NCBI GenBank assembly: GCA_002839995.1
Contig: PGZC01000004.1
Location: 78,192-142,191, forward strand
Direction of reading: 5' to 3'
From: Gammaproteobacteria bacterium HGW-Gammaproteobacteria-4
GTDB taxonomy: Bacteria; Pseudomonadota; Gammaproteobacteria; Xanthomonadales; Xanthomonadaceae
DNA length: 64,000 nt
In this document: piece after piece, positions 49,838 to 58,259 of the stretch
Layout of the letters: every line of letters begins with the position of its first letter
Numbering within the stretch: the stretch's first letter is position 1
Translations under genes and position numbers: made by a program
Notes under the pieces: generated by a model
Told to the model about the DNA's origin: nothing
Seen by the model: only the letters and a program-made list of their open reading frames with translations
Databases searched by the model: none

Positions 49838-51436
49838 CTACCGCGCCAAACCCCGGTGCTGTCGCTGGGTGATGCCCTGGCGTTGCATTTCGATGGCGAT
49901 CGGGGTGATGTAGGCGATGCGGGCATCGACCCGTGCGCGCTGGATGTAGTCGAGATCGTCGCGCTGTTGCAGGTCGCGAAGCTGCGTCAGCGCGTCTTCC
50001 GCGCGGCCGCCCAGAAAGGCCGCTTCGGCGTAGGCTTCCGCTGCACGCAACGTGTCGCCGGCCAGTTCGCTGGCGCGGGCAAAGCTGCGTTGAAACTCGA
50101 TATCGTAGGCGCCGAGCAACAACAGCGGGCGCAGCACTTCCTGCGCGCGCTGGCCGCTGGCGCGCGTACTGCGCTCATTGAGGCTGCGCGCATAGCCCAG
50201 CAGCACCGCCTCGTTGCCGGGCAGACGCGCCATCAACGCGTCGTAGCGGGCATCGGCTCGCTCATGCAGCCCCGCACCATTTTCCGCTTCGGCCAGTGCC
50301 AGTTCGGCCCAGTAGTTGTCGGGGAACTCGCGGCTCAGGGCGGACAGTTGCGCGATGGCGGCATTGGCACGGTTGGCGCGCATCAACGCCAGCGCTTCGC
50401 CGTAACGTTGGGCGGCGGTAAAGTCGTTGGGATCGGCTTCACGTTGCTTTTCGTAATCGGCTGCAGCCTGGATCGCCGACGGCGCGCTCAGTACCCGCAG
50501 CCGTTCGCGTGCCCACGCGAACAGCGCGGGATCGGGCCGGATATGGACGAAGTCGGCGCCCGCGGTCAGATCGCGCGGCAGCAACGGGTTCTGCGTGCGT
50601 GCATCGTTGCTGGCGAACGCGAACGTGTTGGCGAGTTCTTCTTCCATGATCCGTTCGGCGCGCTCGCGTGCTTCGACGATGCGGTTGGTGGTCACCGGAT
50701 GACTGCGCAGGAACTCGGGTGGGCCTGCGCCGCCGGAGCGCGTCGCCAATTGCATGCGCGAGAAAAAGCTCGCCATCGCCTCCGGGTTGAACCCCCCACG
50801 TGCCAGCAACTGGATACCGATGCGATCGGCTTCCTGCTCGCTGGCGCGGGTGAAGTTGATCTGGCGTTGTTGCATCAAGCCGGTACCGCCGGCCACCGCC
50901 GCCTGCACCGCATCGCCGTTGCCGGTAGCGCCGATGACGATGCCGGCCAGCATGCCCAGCATGATCGGCAATTGATCCTTCTGCGCCGCTTCCACTGCGC
51001 GCACGATATGACGCTGGGTGACGTGCGAGATTTCATGCGCCAGGACCGCCGCGACTTCATCCTGGCTTTCGGCGGTGAGTACCAGACCGGCATTGACGGC
51101 CACGTAGCCGCCGAGCGTTGCGAACGCGTTGATGTCGCGCAAGCGGATCATGAAGAAGGTGAAATCCTTCTGCTGCCGGTCGCTGGCGGCGACCAGTGCA
51201 TAGCCCAGCGAGTTGATCCAGCCCTCGATCAGCGGGTCTTCCAGCAGCATGCCCGATTCGCGGATCTGGCGCAGGGTGATGGCGCCGTAGATCGTCTCTT
51301 CGCGCGGTGTGATCAGCTCGCCGGCCGACGAGCCGATGTCGGGCAGGGCGTCCGACGCGGCCTGGGCGCGAGCGGGGTGATCGACTGCCATGACCAGCGC
51401 CAGAGCGATGGCGAGTGTGGCGACACGCAATTGCAT
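49838..51436 (-). CDS. M48-family periplasmic metalloprotease, BepA/YfgC-like
   Basis: 532 aa with signal peptide (residues 1-24, ending ARA before QAA). The zinc motif HEISH is at 134-138 and the third ligand Glu is in RASEQEADRIG. The C-terminal half has tetratricopeptide-like repeats, the layout of BepA, which checks assembly of LptD and other outer-membrane proteins. ATG 51436 is chosen for the signal peptide and a GAGGG site; an upstream frame exists without support. Given two MtrB-type porins and the Lpt genes nearby in the window, a role in barrel quality control is fitting but unproven. Confidence 0.9.
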   Translation of the reverse strand: MQLRVATLAIALALVMAVDHPARAQAASDALPDIGSSAGELITPREETIYGAITLRQIRESGMLLEDPLIEGWINSLGYALVAASDRQQKDFTFFMIRLRDINAFATLGGYVAVNAGLVLTAESQDEVAAVLAHEISHVTQRHIVRAVEAAQKDQLPIMLGMLAGIVIGATGNGDAVQAAVAGGTGLMQQRQINFTRASEQEADRIGIQLLARGGFNPEAMASFFSRMQLATRSGGAGPPEFLRSHPVTTNRIVEARERAERIMEEELANTFAFASNDARTQNPLLPRDLTAGADFVHIRPDPALFAWARERLRVLSAPSAIQAAADYEKQREADPNDFTAAQRYGEALALMRANRANAAIAQLSALSREFPDNYWAELALAEAENGAGLHERADARYDALMARLPGNEAVLLGYARSLNERSTRASGQRAQEVLRPLLLLGAYDIEFQRSFARASELAGDTLRAAEAYAEAAFLGGRAEDALTQLRDLQQRDDLDYIQRARVDARIAYITPIAIEMQRQGITQRQHRGLAR

Positions 51437-51596
51437 TGAGTTGCCCTCGGGCGATTGCCGACCGTGCCAGTATCGGTCGGCGGGAGTTAACTCGGGTTGA
51501 ACCATGCGCAACCGCTCGAAGCCGCTGCGCAGCAGGATTCAAGAGGTTTCCTGTTTTCTCGTGAGATAATGGGCGATTCTCACCGGGAGACCCCGT

Positions 51597-51857
51597 ATGG
51601 CCGATGTGCTGATCTATACCTCCGCGATGTGCCCTTATTGTGTGGCCGCCAAGAACCTGCTCGCCAAGAAAGGTGCAGCGTACACCGAAATCCGGGTCGA
51701 TCTGGATCGTGGCAAGCGCGAGGAGATGATGGCGCGTGCCAAGCGGACCAGCGTACCGCAGATATTCGTCGGTGAAACCCACGTCGGCGGCTTCGACGAC
51801 ATGGTGGCGCTGGATCGCAAGGGCGGGCTGGATCCGCTGCTCGGTGGCGCGGCATGA
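51597..51857 (+). CDS. grxC: Glutaredoxin 3-like
   Basis: 86 aa with dithiol active site C12-P-Y-C15 and the glutathione-binding TSVPQIFVGETHVGGFDDM stretch. It reduces disulfides and ribonucleotide reductase in the cytoplasm. The stop overlaps the next gene by 4 nt, so both are co-translated. It diverges from the M48 protease gene. Confidence 0.95.
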   Translation: MADVLIYTSAMCPYCVAAKNLLAKKGAAYTEIRVDLDRGKREEMMARAKRTSVPQIFVGETHVGGFDDMVALDRKGGLDPLLGGAA

Positions 51858-52231
51858 GCGACCGTCTGGCCGAATTCACCGCGTTTCGGCAGCGGATGAA
51901 CGAACGCATCCTCGCCCAGGACAACCAGGTGGTGCGGCGATTTTTCGCGCTCGACACGCAGACCTACAAGCCGGGTGCGCTCGATCTCAAGACCAAGGAA
52001 ATGTTGGGGCTGGTGGCGTCGCTGGTGTTGCGCTGCGACGATTGCATCAGCTACCACGTGGCGCAATGCCACGCCGCTGGCGTCAGCCGCGACGAGTTGT
52101 TCGAAGCCTTCAGTGTCGGGCTGGTGGTGGGCGGCAGCATCGTGATTCCGCATCTGCGCCGCGCGGTGGATTTCCTCGACCGGCTGGAGTCGGGCGATCA
52201 GGTAACGCCAGAGGCGCATGAGCACGGTTGA
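51854..52231 (+). CDS. Carboxymuconolactone-decarboxylase/AhpD-family protein
   Basis: 125 aa. The AhpD-type redox motif CDDCISYHVAQCHAAG (C-x2-C-x3-H) is present, so it is likely a thiol peroxidase helper rather than a decarboxylase. Translational coupling to glutaredoxin supports a redox role. The start ATG lies in the glutaredoxin stop region. Partner and substrate unknown. Confidence 0.88.
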   Translation: MSDRLAEFTAFRQRMNERILAQDNQVVRRFFALDTQTYKPGALDLKTKEMLGLVASLVLRCDDCISYHVAQCHAAGVSRDELFEAFSVGLVVGGSIVIPHLRRAVDFLDRLESGDQVTPEAHEHG

Positions 52232-52233
52232 GG

Positions 52234-52384
52234 GGCTCGGGGCTCGGGACGACAGGCTTGCGAAGCTTATGTAGGTCGGATCAAGCGCCGTAGGCGCGGA
52301 TCCGACCGGTACTTGTGGCACTGGTGGGAGCGTCCGGCGTTGCCGTTGTCGGCTCCACCGCTACGCGGCTTGAGCCGACCTACG
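52234..52384. repeat. Dispersed composite REP element, copy B (complete)
   Basis: Two inverted GTAGGTCGG-type units: the first hairpin is at 52272-52308 (gtaggtcggatc...ggatccgacc) and the second ends ...gagccgacctac at 52384. The first 136 nt match copy A (7201-7336) at 116 positions without gaps. The rest of the gap to 52506 is AT-richer and should hold the next promoter, but no hexamers stand out. Confidence 0.85.
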
Positions 52385-52506
52385 ACTCGCGATTCGACAA
52401 GCTTGTGAACTCGTGCTTTGAGCTTTTGTCTTTGAGCTTTTGCTTTTCCGGGTCCCGAGCCCAGATTCTTTGTATCACCATGTTTTTAAAGGAAATATAA
52501 ATCATC

Positions 52507-53517
52507 ATGAGTCAAACGATTGCAGTTATCCGGGGCGATGGAATCGGCCCGGAAATCATGGATGCCACTCTGGAAGTGCTTGCTGCCATGGGCTTGGGTC
52601 TGGGCTACGAGTTCGTCGATGCCGGCATGGTGGCACTGGAAAAGCACGGTACCTTGTTGCCGCAGGCCACGATGGACACCATCACCCGGCTCGGGGTGGC
52701 GCTGAAAAGTCCATTGACCACGCCGGTTGGCGGTGGGTTTTCTTCGATCAATGTGGCGTTACGCCGGCACTTCGACCTGTATGCCAACGTGCGTCCGGCG
52801 ATCAGCTTTCCCAACACCCGCTCGCGTTACAGCGACATCGACATCATCACGGTGCGCGAAAACACCGAAGGTGCCTACAGCGGGGAGGATCAGTACCTTT
52901 CCGAGGATGGCGAGGTGGCGACGTTGACGCAGAAGATCACCCGCCGCAGTTCCGATCGGATAGTGCGCTACGCCTTCGATCTGGCGCGCCGGATCGGGCG
53001 CAAGAAGATTACGGTGGTGCACAAGGCCAACATCCTCAAGACCACCTCGGGCCTGTTCCTGAAGGTGGCGCGCGAGGTGGCGCAGCTATACCCCGACATC
53101 GAATGCAATGAGATGATCGTGGACAACACCTGCATGCAGTTGGTGATGCGGCCCGAACAGTTCGACGTGATCGTCACCACCAACCTGTTCGGCGACATCA
53201 TTTCCGACCTGTGCGCCGGTCTGGTCGGCGGCCTTGGCCTGGCACCGGGGGCCAATATCGGCGCCAATGCGGCCATCTTCGAAGCCGTGCATGGCTCGGC
53301 CCCGGACATCGCCGGGCAGGGCATCGCCAACCCGTGCGCGCTGCTGCTGGCCGCTTGCCAGATGCTCGATCACCTTGGACGCGCCGATGCGGCGGCGCGC
53401 CTGCGCAGGGCCATCGTCGACACCCTGACCGCCAGGGACCGCCTGACCGGCGACCTGGGCGGCAGCGCCAGGACCGTGGATTTCGCCAGGGCGATCGCGT
53501 CGCGTGCCAGCGCCTGA
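52507..53517 (+). CDS. NAD-dependent isocitrate dehydrogenase-type enzyme
   Basis: 336 aa, beta-decarboxylating dehydrogenase family. Substrate-binding residues appear in SPLTTPVGGGFSSINVALR and YANVRPA, then ITVRENTEGAYSGEDQ, the catalytic Lys/Asp region VVHKANILKTTSGLF and FGDIISDLCAGLVGG. The length and NTEGAYSGEDQ fit the short NAD-type isocitrate dehydrogenase known from Xanthomonas and mitochondria, rather than LeuB (which reads RELTGG) or the longer NADP enzyme. A homoisocitrate role is a weaker alternative. The ribosome site is weak (AAAGGAAAT far upstream). Confidence 0.85.
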   Translation: MSQTIAVIRGDGIGPEIMDATLEVLAAMGLGLGYEFVDAGMVALEKHGTLLPQATMDTITRLGVALKSPLTTPVGGGFSSINVALRRHFDLYANVRPAISFPNTRSRYSDIDIITVRENTEGAYSGEDQYLSEDGEVATLTQKITRRSSDRIVRYAFDLARRIGRKKITVVHKANILKTTSGLFLKVAREVAQLYPDIECNEMIVDNTCMQLVMRPEQFDVIVTTNLFGDIISDLCAGLVGGLGLAPGANIGANAAIFEAVHGSAPDIAGQGIANPCALLLAACQMLDHLGRADAAARLRRAIVDTLTARDRLTGDLGGSARTVDFARAIASRASA

Positions 53518-53550
53518 GTCGATGCGGAGGCCCCGGGTTTCGAAGCACAT

Positions 53551-53583
53551 GGATGTGCAAGTGCCGCGAGTGCATGGATGCAC
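53551..53583. repeat. 33-bp repeat (ggatgtgcaagtgccgcg type), copy 2
   Basis: 32 of 33 positions match 7341-7373. It is followed by a fragment of the GTAGCCCGGG REP family (ggcctcaacccgggctac at 53607-53624). No gene seen in 53518-53806. Confidence 0.75.
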
Positions 53584-53806
53584 AAGAGCGGCCGGCCCGT
53601 TGGGCCTCAACCCGGGCTACAAAAGCCCGCGGGCCCGATTTTGCGCCGCCGCGCATCCTTTTGCCCGCTACCGCTCTCTAGTGGTGCTGGGGATCGTTGA
53701 CGGCGGCGTTGCCGCGCCAATCAACGCGCCGAGCGGATACACTTGTGCACAATTGCGTCCGGCAGGTCCTGAACGGGCCTGATCCGGCATGTCGGAGATT
53801 GCCTTG

Positions 53807-54958
53807 ATGAGCATGGTTACTGCACTTGCTGCCGCCACCAGCGATGCGCCTGTCGACGCGGCGCACCCGCACGTGGGCATGCCGCGGCTGGATATGCAAG
53901 GCAAGGCGGTTTCCTTTTTCGAGTTCTGGCCCAGTTGGCTGGTCTACACGCCGGTGGCGTTGCAATGGCTGGGCCTGTCGCTGCGCCATCGCTCGCTGAC
54001 GGTGCCGTTGTGCGCCAATCCGGCGCTGCCGTTGTCGGGCATGGTCGGGGTGTCCAAGAGTTTGCCGATGTCGCTCGCCGGCGACCATGCCCGGGGCCTG
54101 ATTGCGCCCTTCACGCGGCGGGTACGTGAGCCGGGACTGGCCTCGGCGTTGGAGGCGGACGCGGCCCTGGCGCAGGCGCGTGCGGCCGGGCTGGATTTGC
54201 CGCTGGTCGCCAAGCCGGACATCGGCTGTCGCGGTGCGGGTGTCCGCTTGATTCGCGATGTCGGGCAGTTACGCGCATATGTCAGCGCGTTTCCCGATGA
54301 TGCGGCCTACTTGTTGCAGGAATTGGTGCCGTGGGAGGGCGAGGCCGGCATCTTCTACGTGCGTCGCCCGGGCCAGTCGCGCGGCGACGTGTTTTCGATG
54401 ACCCTGAAGTACGCGCCGTATGTGCTGGGCGATGGTGTGCGCAGCCTGCGCCAGTTGATCCAGGACGATCCGCGCGCCCGCCAGATCGCGCACATCTATT
54501 TTGCCCGCCACAGCGAACGGCTGGACGACGTGCTCGCCGAAGGCGAGCCGATGCGTCTGGTGTTTTCCGGAAGCCATTGCCGCGGCAGCGTGTTCCGCGA
54601 TGGCCGCGCCCACATCAGCGAAGCGCTGGTGAGCGCCATCGACCGGCTGTTCGCCGACCTGCCGGGCATGCATTACAGCCGCCTCGACGTGCGCTTTCGC
54701 GACATCGCGGCATTGCGCGATGGCCGTGATTTTCGCGTCATCGAAGTCAATGGCGCCAGCAGCGAGGCCACCCATATCTGGGATCGCAACGGCACCCTGG
54801 GCGAGCTGTATCGCACCCTGTTCTTCCAGTACCGCACCCTGTTCGAAATCGGCGTGCACCAACGCCGCCAGGGGGCCAAGCCGCCACGTTTGCGCGATCT
54901 GCTGCGCGCCTGGCGACACGAGCGCGCACTGACCCGCAACTACCCTTCAACGGATTGA
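53807..54958 (+). CDS. ATP-grasp ligase, unknown substrate
   Basis: 383 aa. ATP-grasp features are LPLVAKPDIGCRGAGVRLI (ATP-binding Lys and glycine loop), LLQELVPWEGEAGIFYVR and the Mg-binding end FRVIEVNGASSEATHIWD. Such enzymes join a carboxylate to an amine with ATP, as in D-Ala-D-Ala ligase. ATG 53807 is chosen for GGAG 9 nt upstream; 53789 is possible. The N-terminal ~80 residues (FEFWPSWLVYTPVALQWL) are partly hydrophobic and may touch the membrane. It lies 7 nt before the two-domain acyltransferase, so it may modify a lipid head group. Function not known. Confidence 0.75.
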   Translation: MSMVTALAAATSDAPVDAAHPHVGMPRLDMQGKAVSFFEFWPSWLVYTPVALQWLGLSLRHRSLTVPLCANPALPLSGMVGVSKSLPMSLAGDHARGLIAPFTRRVREPGLASALEADAALAQARAAGLDLPLVAKPDIGCRGAGVRLIRDVGQLRAYVSAFPDDAAYLLQELVPWEGEAGIFYVRRPGQSRGDVFSMTLKYAPYVLGDGVRSLRQLIQDDPRARQIAHIYFARHSERLDDVLAEGEPMRLVFSGSHCRGSVFRDGRAHISEALVSAIDRLFADLPGMHYSRLDVRFRDIAALRDGRDFRVIEVNGASSEATHIWDRNGTLGELYRTLFFQYRTLFEIGVHQRRQGAKPPRLRDLLRAWRHERALTRNYPSTD

Positions 54959-54965
54959 ATCGCCC

Positions 54966-56711
54966 GTGAACGCCGCCCTGCCGTCGCCATTCCTGTTTCC
55001 GCGCAAGCGTGGCCTGTCGTGGCTGGCGGGCATGGTTGAACGTTTGCTCGGGCTGAGCCGGCTCGACGCGTATTACCGGCATCGGCCGGTGGCGGCGGAT
55101 CTGGATCAGTTCCTCGACTTCGCATTGCAGGCACTGGATGTTGGTCACGAGGTGCTGGGCCAGGGCATCGACGCGGTGCCGCAAACCGGCGCGACGGTGG
55201 TCGTCGCCAATCATCCCTTTGGCGGCGTCGAGGGGGTGTTGCTGGGCAAGCTGCTGCGCCAGCGTCGCCCGGACGTGAAGATTCTGGTCAACGACATGCT
55301 CTCGCGCATACCGGAACTGCGCGAGTTGTTCATACCGGTCAGCGTGCTCGACCCCAAGGCGCGGGCGCGCAACGCCAACGGCCTGCGCGAGGCCAACCGC
55401 CACCTCAAGGCAGGCGGGCTGTTGCTGATTTTCCCGGCCGGCATGGTGGCCAGTTACGACCTGCGCCAGCGTCGCGTCACCGAACGCGCCTGGAACCGGC
55501 TCGCCGGCCATCTGGTGCTCCGTTCCAGCGCCGCCGTGGTGCCGATGTTCATTGAAGGCCGAAACAGCGTGCTGTTCCATCTGCTCGGCCTGATCCACTT
55601 CCGCCTGCGCACTTTGCTGCTGCCTCGGCAAATGTTGAACCGGCGCGGCACCACGGTGCGTGTGCATGTCGGCGACCCGGTGACTGGGCCGGAGTTGAGT
55701 ACGCTTGGCGACGCCGATGAAATGGTGCGTTACCTGCGTCTGGCAACCTATCTGCTGCCCAGCCGCGAAGCCATCGGGCGGCCGTTGCCGCTGCCGCGGC
55801 AGTTGCCGTTGGCTCCAGCGGTGGCGCGCGAGGCGTTGCTTGGCAATCTCGCCACGCTGACACCCGAACACCTGATGCTGCGCAACGGCGATATCGCGGT
55901 GTACTGTGCTCCAGCCGATTGCCTGCCGGCGTTTTTGCCGGAACTGGCGCGCCTGCGCGAGCTCACCTTCCGTGCCGCCGGCGAGGGCACTGGCCGGGCA
56001 CAGGATGCGGATCGCTTCGATGCCGATTACCTGCACTTGTTTTTGTGGCACGAGGTCGATCACGAGATCGTCGGCGCCTACCGCATCGCCACCACCGACA
56101 CGCTGCTCGCCCGGCGTGGGCTCGATGGCCTGTATACCCGCCAGTTGTTCCGTTACGACCGCGCCTTCCTCGACAGCCTCGGCACCAGTCTGGAAATGGG
56201 CCGTTCGTTCGTGCAACCGCGCTACCAGCGCAATCCGCTGGCGCTGGATCTGCTGTGGAAGGGCATCGGCGCCTATGTCAGCCGCCATCGCCAGTACACC
56301 ACCCTGTTCGGGCCGGTCAGCATCAGTGCCGAATACAGCGCGTTTTCGCGGCAGTTGATCATGCATTGCCTGAGCCTGCATTTTGGCGACAGTGCCCGCG
56401 CCGGTCAGGTCAAGCCGCGCCGGCGTCTGCGCGAAATCAAGGCGCCGTGGAGCCATGACCTGCTCGCCGTGCTCACCGACGAGCGTCGTCTGTCGCGTCT
56501 GATCAAGCGCATTGAAGGCGACAAGTCGTTGCCGGTATTGTTGCGCCAGTACCTCAACCTCAGCGGCCGGTTGATCTGCTTTCATGTCGATCGCGAGTTC
56601 AGCAATACCCTGGTTGGCCTGATTGCGGTCGACCTGCGACGGGTGGAGCCGCGTTTGCTCAAGCGCTATCTCAGCCCCGATGCCGCCCAAGCCCTCATTC
56701 AAGGACCCTGA
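54966..56711 (+). CDS. Two-domain acyltransferase, OlsF-like (PlsC + OlsB-type)
   Basis: 581 aa. The N-terminal part (~60-250) is a lysophospholipid acyltransferase domain with NHPFGGVEG in place of NHxxxxD, LLIFPAGMVAS and the IEGRNS motif. The C-terminal part (~300-560) is a GNAT/hemolysin-type acyl-ACP N-acyltransferase (RELTFRAAGEGTGR, HLFLWHEVDHEIVGAYRI), as in OlsB. This order equals OlsF, which makes ornithine lipid in one protein by N- then O-acylation. The substrate amine here could be ornithine or another amino compound. Tight spacing to both neighbours (7 and 3 nt) makes a three-gene operon. Confidence 0.82.
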   Translation: MNAALPSPFLFPRKRGLSWLAGMVERLLGLSRLDAYYRHRPVAADLDQFLDFALQALDVGHEVLGQGIDAVPQTGATVVVANHPFGGVEGVLLGKLLRQRRPDVKILVNDMLSRIPELRELFIPVSVLDPKARARNANGLREANRHLKAGGLLLIFPAGMVASYDLRQRRVTERAWNRLAGHLVLRSSAAVVPMFIEGRNSVLFHLLGLIHFRLRTLLLPRQMLNRRGTTVRVHVGDPVTGPELSTLGDADEMVRYLRLATYLLPSREAIGRPLPLPRQLPLAPAVAREALLGNLATLTPEHLMLRNGDIAVYCAPADCLPAFLPELARLRELTFRAAGEGTGRAQDADRFDADYLHLFLWHEVDHEIVGAYRIATTDTLLARRGLDGLYTRQLFRYDRAFLDSLGTSLEMGRSFVQPRYQRNPLALDLLWKGIGAYVSRHRQYTTLFGPVSISAEYSAFSRQLIMHCLSLHFGDSARAGQVKPRRRLREIKAPWSHDLLAVLTDERRLSRLIKRIEGDKSLPVLLRQYLNLSGRLICFHVDREFSNTLVGLIAVDLRRVEPRLLKRYLSPDAAQALIQGP

Positions 56712-56714
56712 AAC

Positions 56715-57224
56715 ATGCCGCATCCCGTCACCTATTGCAGCCAGGAAATGCTCGAACAGGGTGAGCGCCTGCTGCGCGATCTTCCCGCGGATGCCTACAG
56801 CGCGGTGCCGCCGGGCGGCGGCAGCACGATCGGCCAGCACATCCGGCACATGCTCGATCACTATCAGTGCCTGATGAACGCTGAACACGGTCGCGTCGAT
56901 TACGACGTACGTCATCGCGGCAGCGTCGTCGAAACCGATATCGGCACGGCGCGCGCGTTGATCGCCGACCTGCTGGCCTGGGTGCGCACGCTGGACGACG
57001 AAGCGCTGTCGCAGGCCATCGTGGTGCGCAGCGAAGTGTCGTTGTGCCGCACCGTGTGCGCCGAAGTGGGCAGTACCATCGGCCGCGAACTGATGTTCCT
57101 GTCCAGTCACATGGTGCACCATCAGGCGATCGTGGCGCTGATCGCCAAGTCGCTGTCTGTGCCGGTGGAACCCGGCCTGGGCCTGGCGCCAGCGACGCGC
57201 AGTTACTTGCGGGCTGTGGGTTGA
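56715..57224 (+). CDS. DinB-fold protein
   Basis: 169 aa, four-helix bundle of the DinB/YfiT type. The three metal-binding histidines are likely in GQHIRHMLDHY and HMVHHQAIVALIA. Family members include thiol-S-transferases using bacillithiol or mycothiol, and enzymes of unknown function. It is the last gene of the ATP-grasp/acyltransferase operon (3 nt after the acyltransferase stop), so it may act in the same pathway, but nothing in the sequence gives its substrate. Confidence 0.8.
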   Translation: MPHPVTYCSQEMLEQGERLLRDLPADAYSAVPPGGGSTIGQHIRHMLDHYQCLMNAEHGRVDYDVRHRGSVVETDIGTARALIADLLAWVRTLDDEALSQAIVVRSEVSLCRTVCAEVGSTIGRELMFLSSHMVHHQAIVALIAKSLSVPVEPGLGLAPATRSYLRAVG

Positions 57225-57338
57225 TACTGCATCGTCGACAACCGAGCTGCTGATTTCGGCTTTGGTCATCCTTCTCCTCCCCTTGGCGTCTTGGCGAGAG
57301 TCGCCCTTCTTGCGCCCATACGATTGCTGAAAAGCCCA

Positions 57339-58166
57339 ATGATTCGAAGTGTTTTTTATTCAGCGGGTTGTGTTGCAGTCCTTGCCCTGCTTGCGGGTTG
57401 CGCACCCAAGGGCCCGACTCCGGAGCAGCTTGCGCAGCGCGCAGCGGCTGCCAAGGCGCAGCAGATGGCGGCGCAATACGATGTGGCGGTGAGTCGCGAG
57501 GACTTCGCGCTGGCGCAGATACTCGGCAACATCGTGCTCACCCAATATCCCGACAGCGCCGAGGCCAAACGGATCCGTCCGGTTTACGCGCAGATCATCG
57601 CGGGTGCCGAGCGGCAGCGCGACCACAAGCGGCAAGCCGATTTGTGGACGTACCACGCGGTGCCGAACAAGAGCGGCCCGGGTACCGTGTACACCGGGTT
57701 CATCTGGGCCGTCGACGTGCCGGACAGCCGCGAACCATCGATCCGTCTGGTGCTGCGCAATCACCCGGAGTGGGGTCTGAGCGCCTATCTGCTGCTGGAT
57801 CGCACGCGCCGGCCCGGCGCGCCGGGCGACAGCGGCGCACCCGATCCCGGTGCCGCACACGCGCCGCAGCCATCTTCCGGTACCGGTGTCGGCGCTCCGC
57901 TGGGCAGCCCGTATCTGTGTCCGGAGCCGGCCTGCCACATCAGCATCCGCTTTGACGATGGCGCGGCGCAAACCTTCACTGCTTACGAGCCGGACGAACG
58001 CGGTACCGGTGCGCTGTTCATCGAAGACTACGCGGTGTTGACCGCAGCCATCGAGACCGCGCAGTGGATGACCATCGACATGCCGACGGCCGCCGGCATC
58101 CGCGAATTGCGCTTTGAAGTGGCGGGTTACGATCCGCAGCGGCTGACGCCGCCGACAGCGCTCTGA
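57339..58166 (+). CDS. Lipoprotein of unknown function
   Basis: 275 aa. Lipoprotein signal peptide with lipobox LLAGC near residue 20. A helical region (EQLAQRAAAAKAQQMAAQYD) and an apparent tetratricopeptide-like stretch follow, then a beta-rich end (residues ~110-270) interrupted by a Pro/Gly/Ala-rich linker (RRPGAPGDSGAPDPG). The ATG at 57339 is chosen because it begins the signal peptide. I do not recognise the family. Probably faces the periplasm. Confidence 0.75.
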   Translation: MIRSVFYSAGCVAVLALLAGCAPKGPTPEQLAQRAAAAKAQQMAAQYDVAVSREDFALAQILGNIVLTQYPDSAEAKRIRPVYAQIIAGAERQRDHKRQADLWTYHAVPNKSGPGTVYTGFIWAVDVPDSREPSIRLVLRNHPEWGLSAYLLLDRTRRPGAPGDSGAPDPGAAHAPQPSSGTGVGAPLGSPYLCPEPACHISIRFDDGAAQTFTAYEPDERGTGALFIEDYAVLTAAIETAQWMTIDMPTAAGIRELRFEVAGYDPQRLTPPTAL

Positions 58167-58259
58167 GCGCAAGCGCCAGGTTTCGAGAGGCTCCCACCTG
58201 CAACGCTGCTTTCCATCCGCACCCTCGATCCTGCGCACGCGGCGGCGTACAGTGCCGGC

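Noticed and set aside
54747..57269. A minus-strand open frame of 840 codons opposite the acyltransferase operon
   Set aside because: Antisense shadow of three genes whose motifs are clear on the plus strand.
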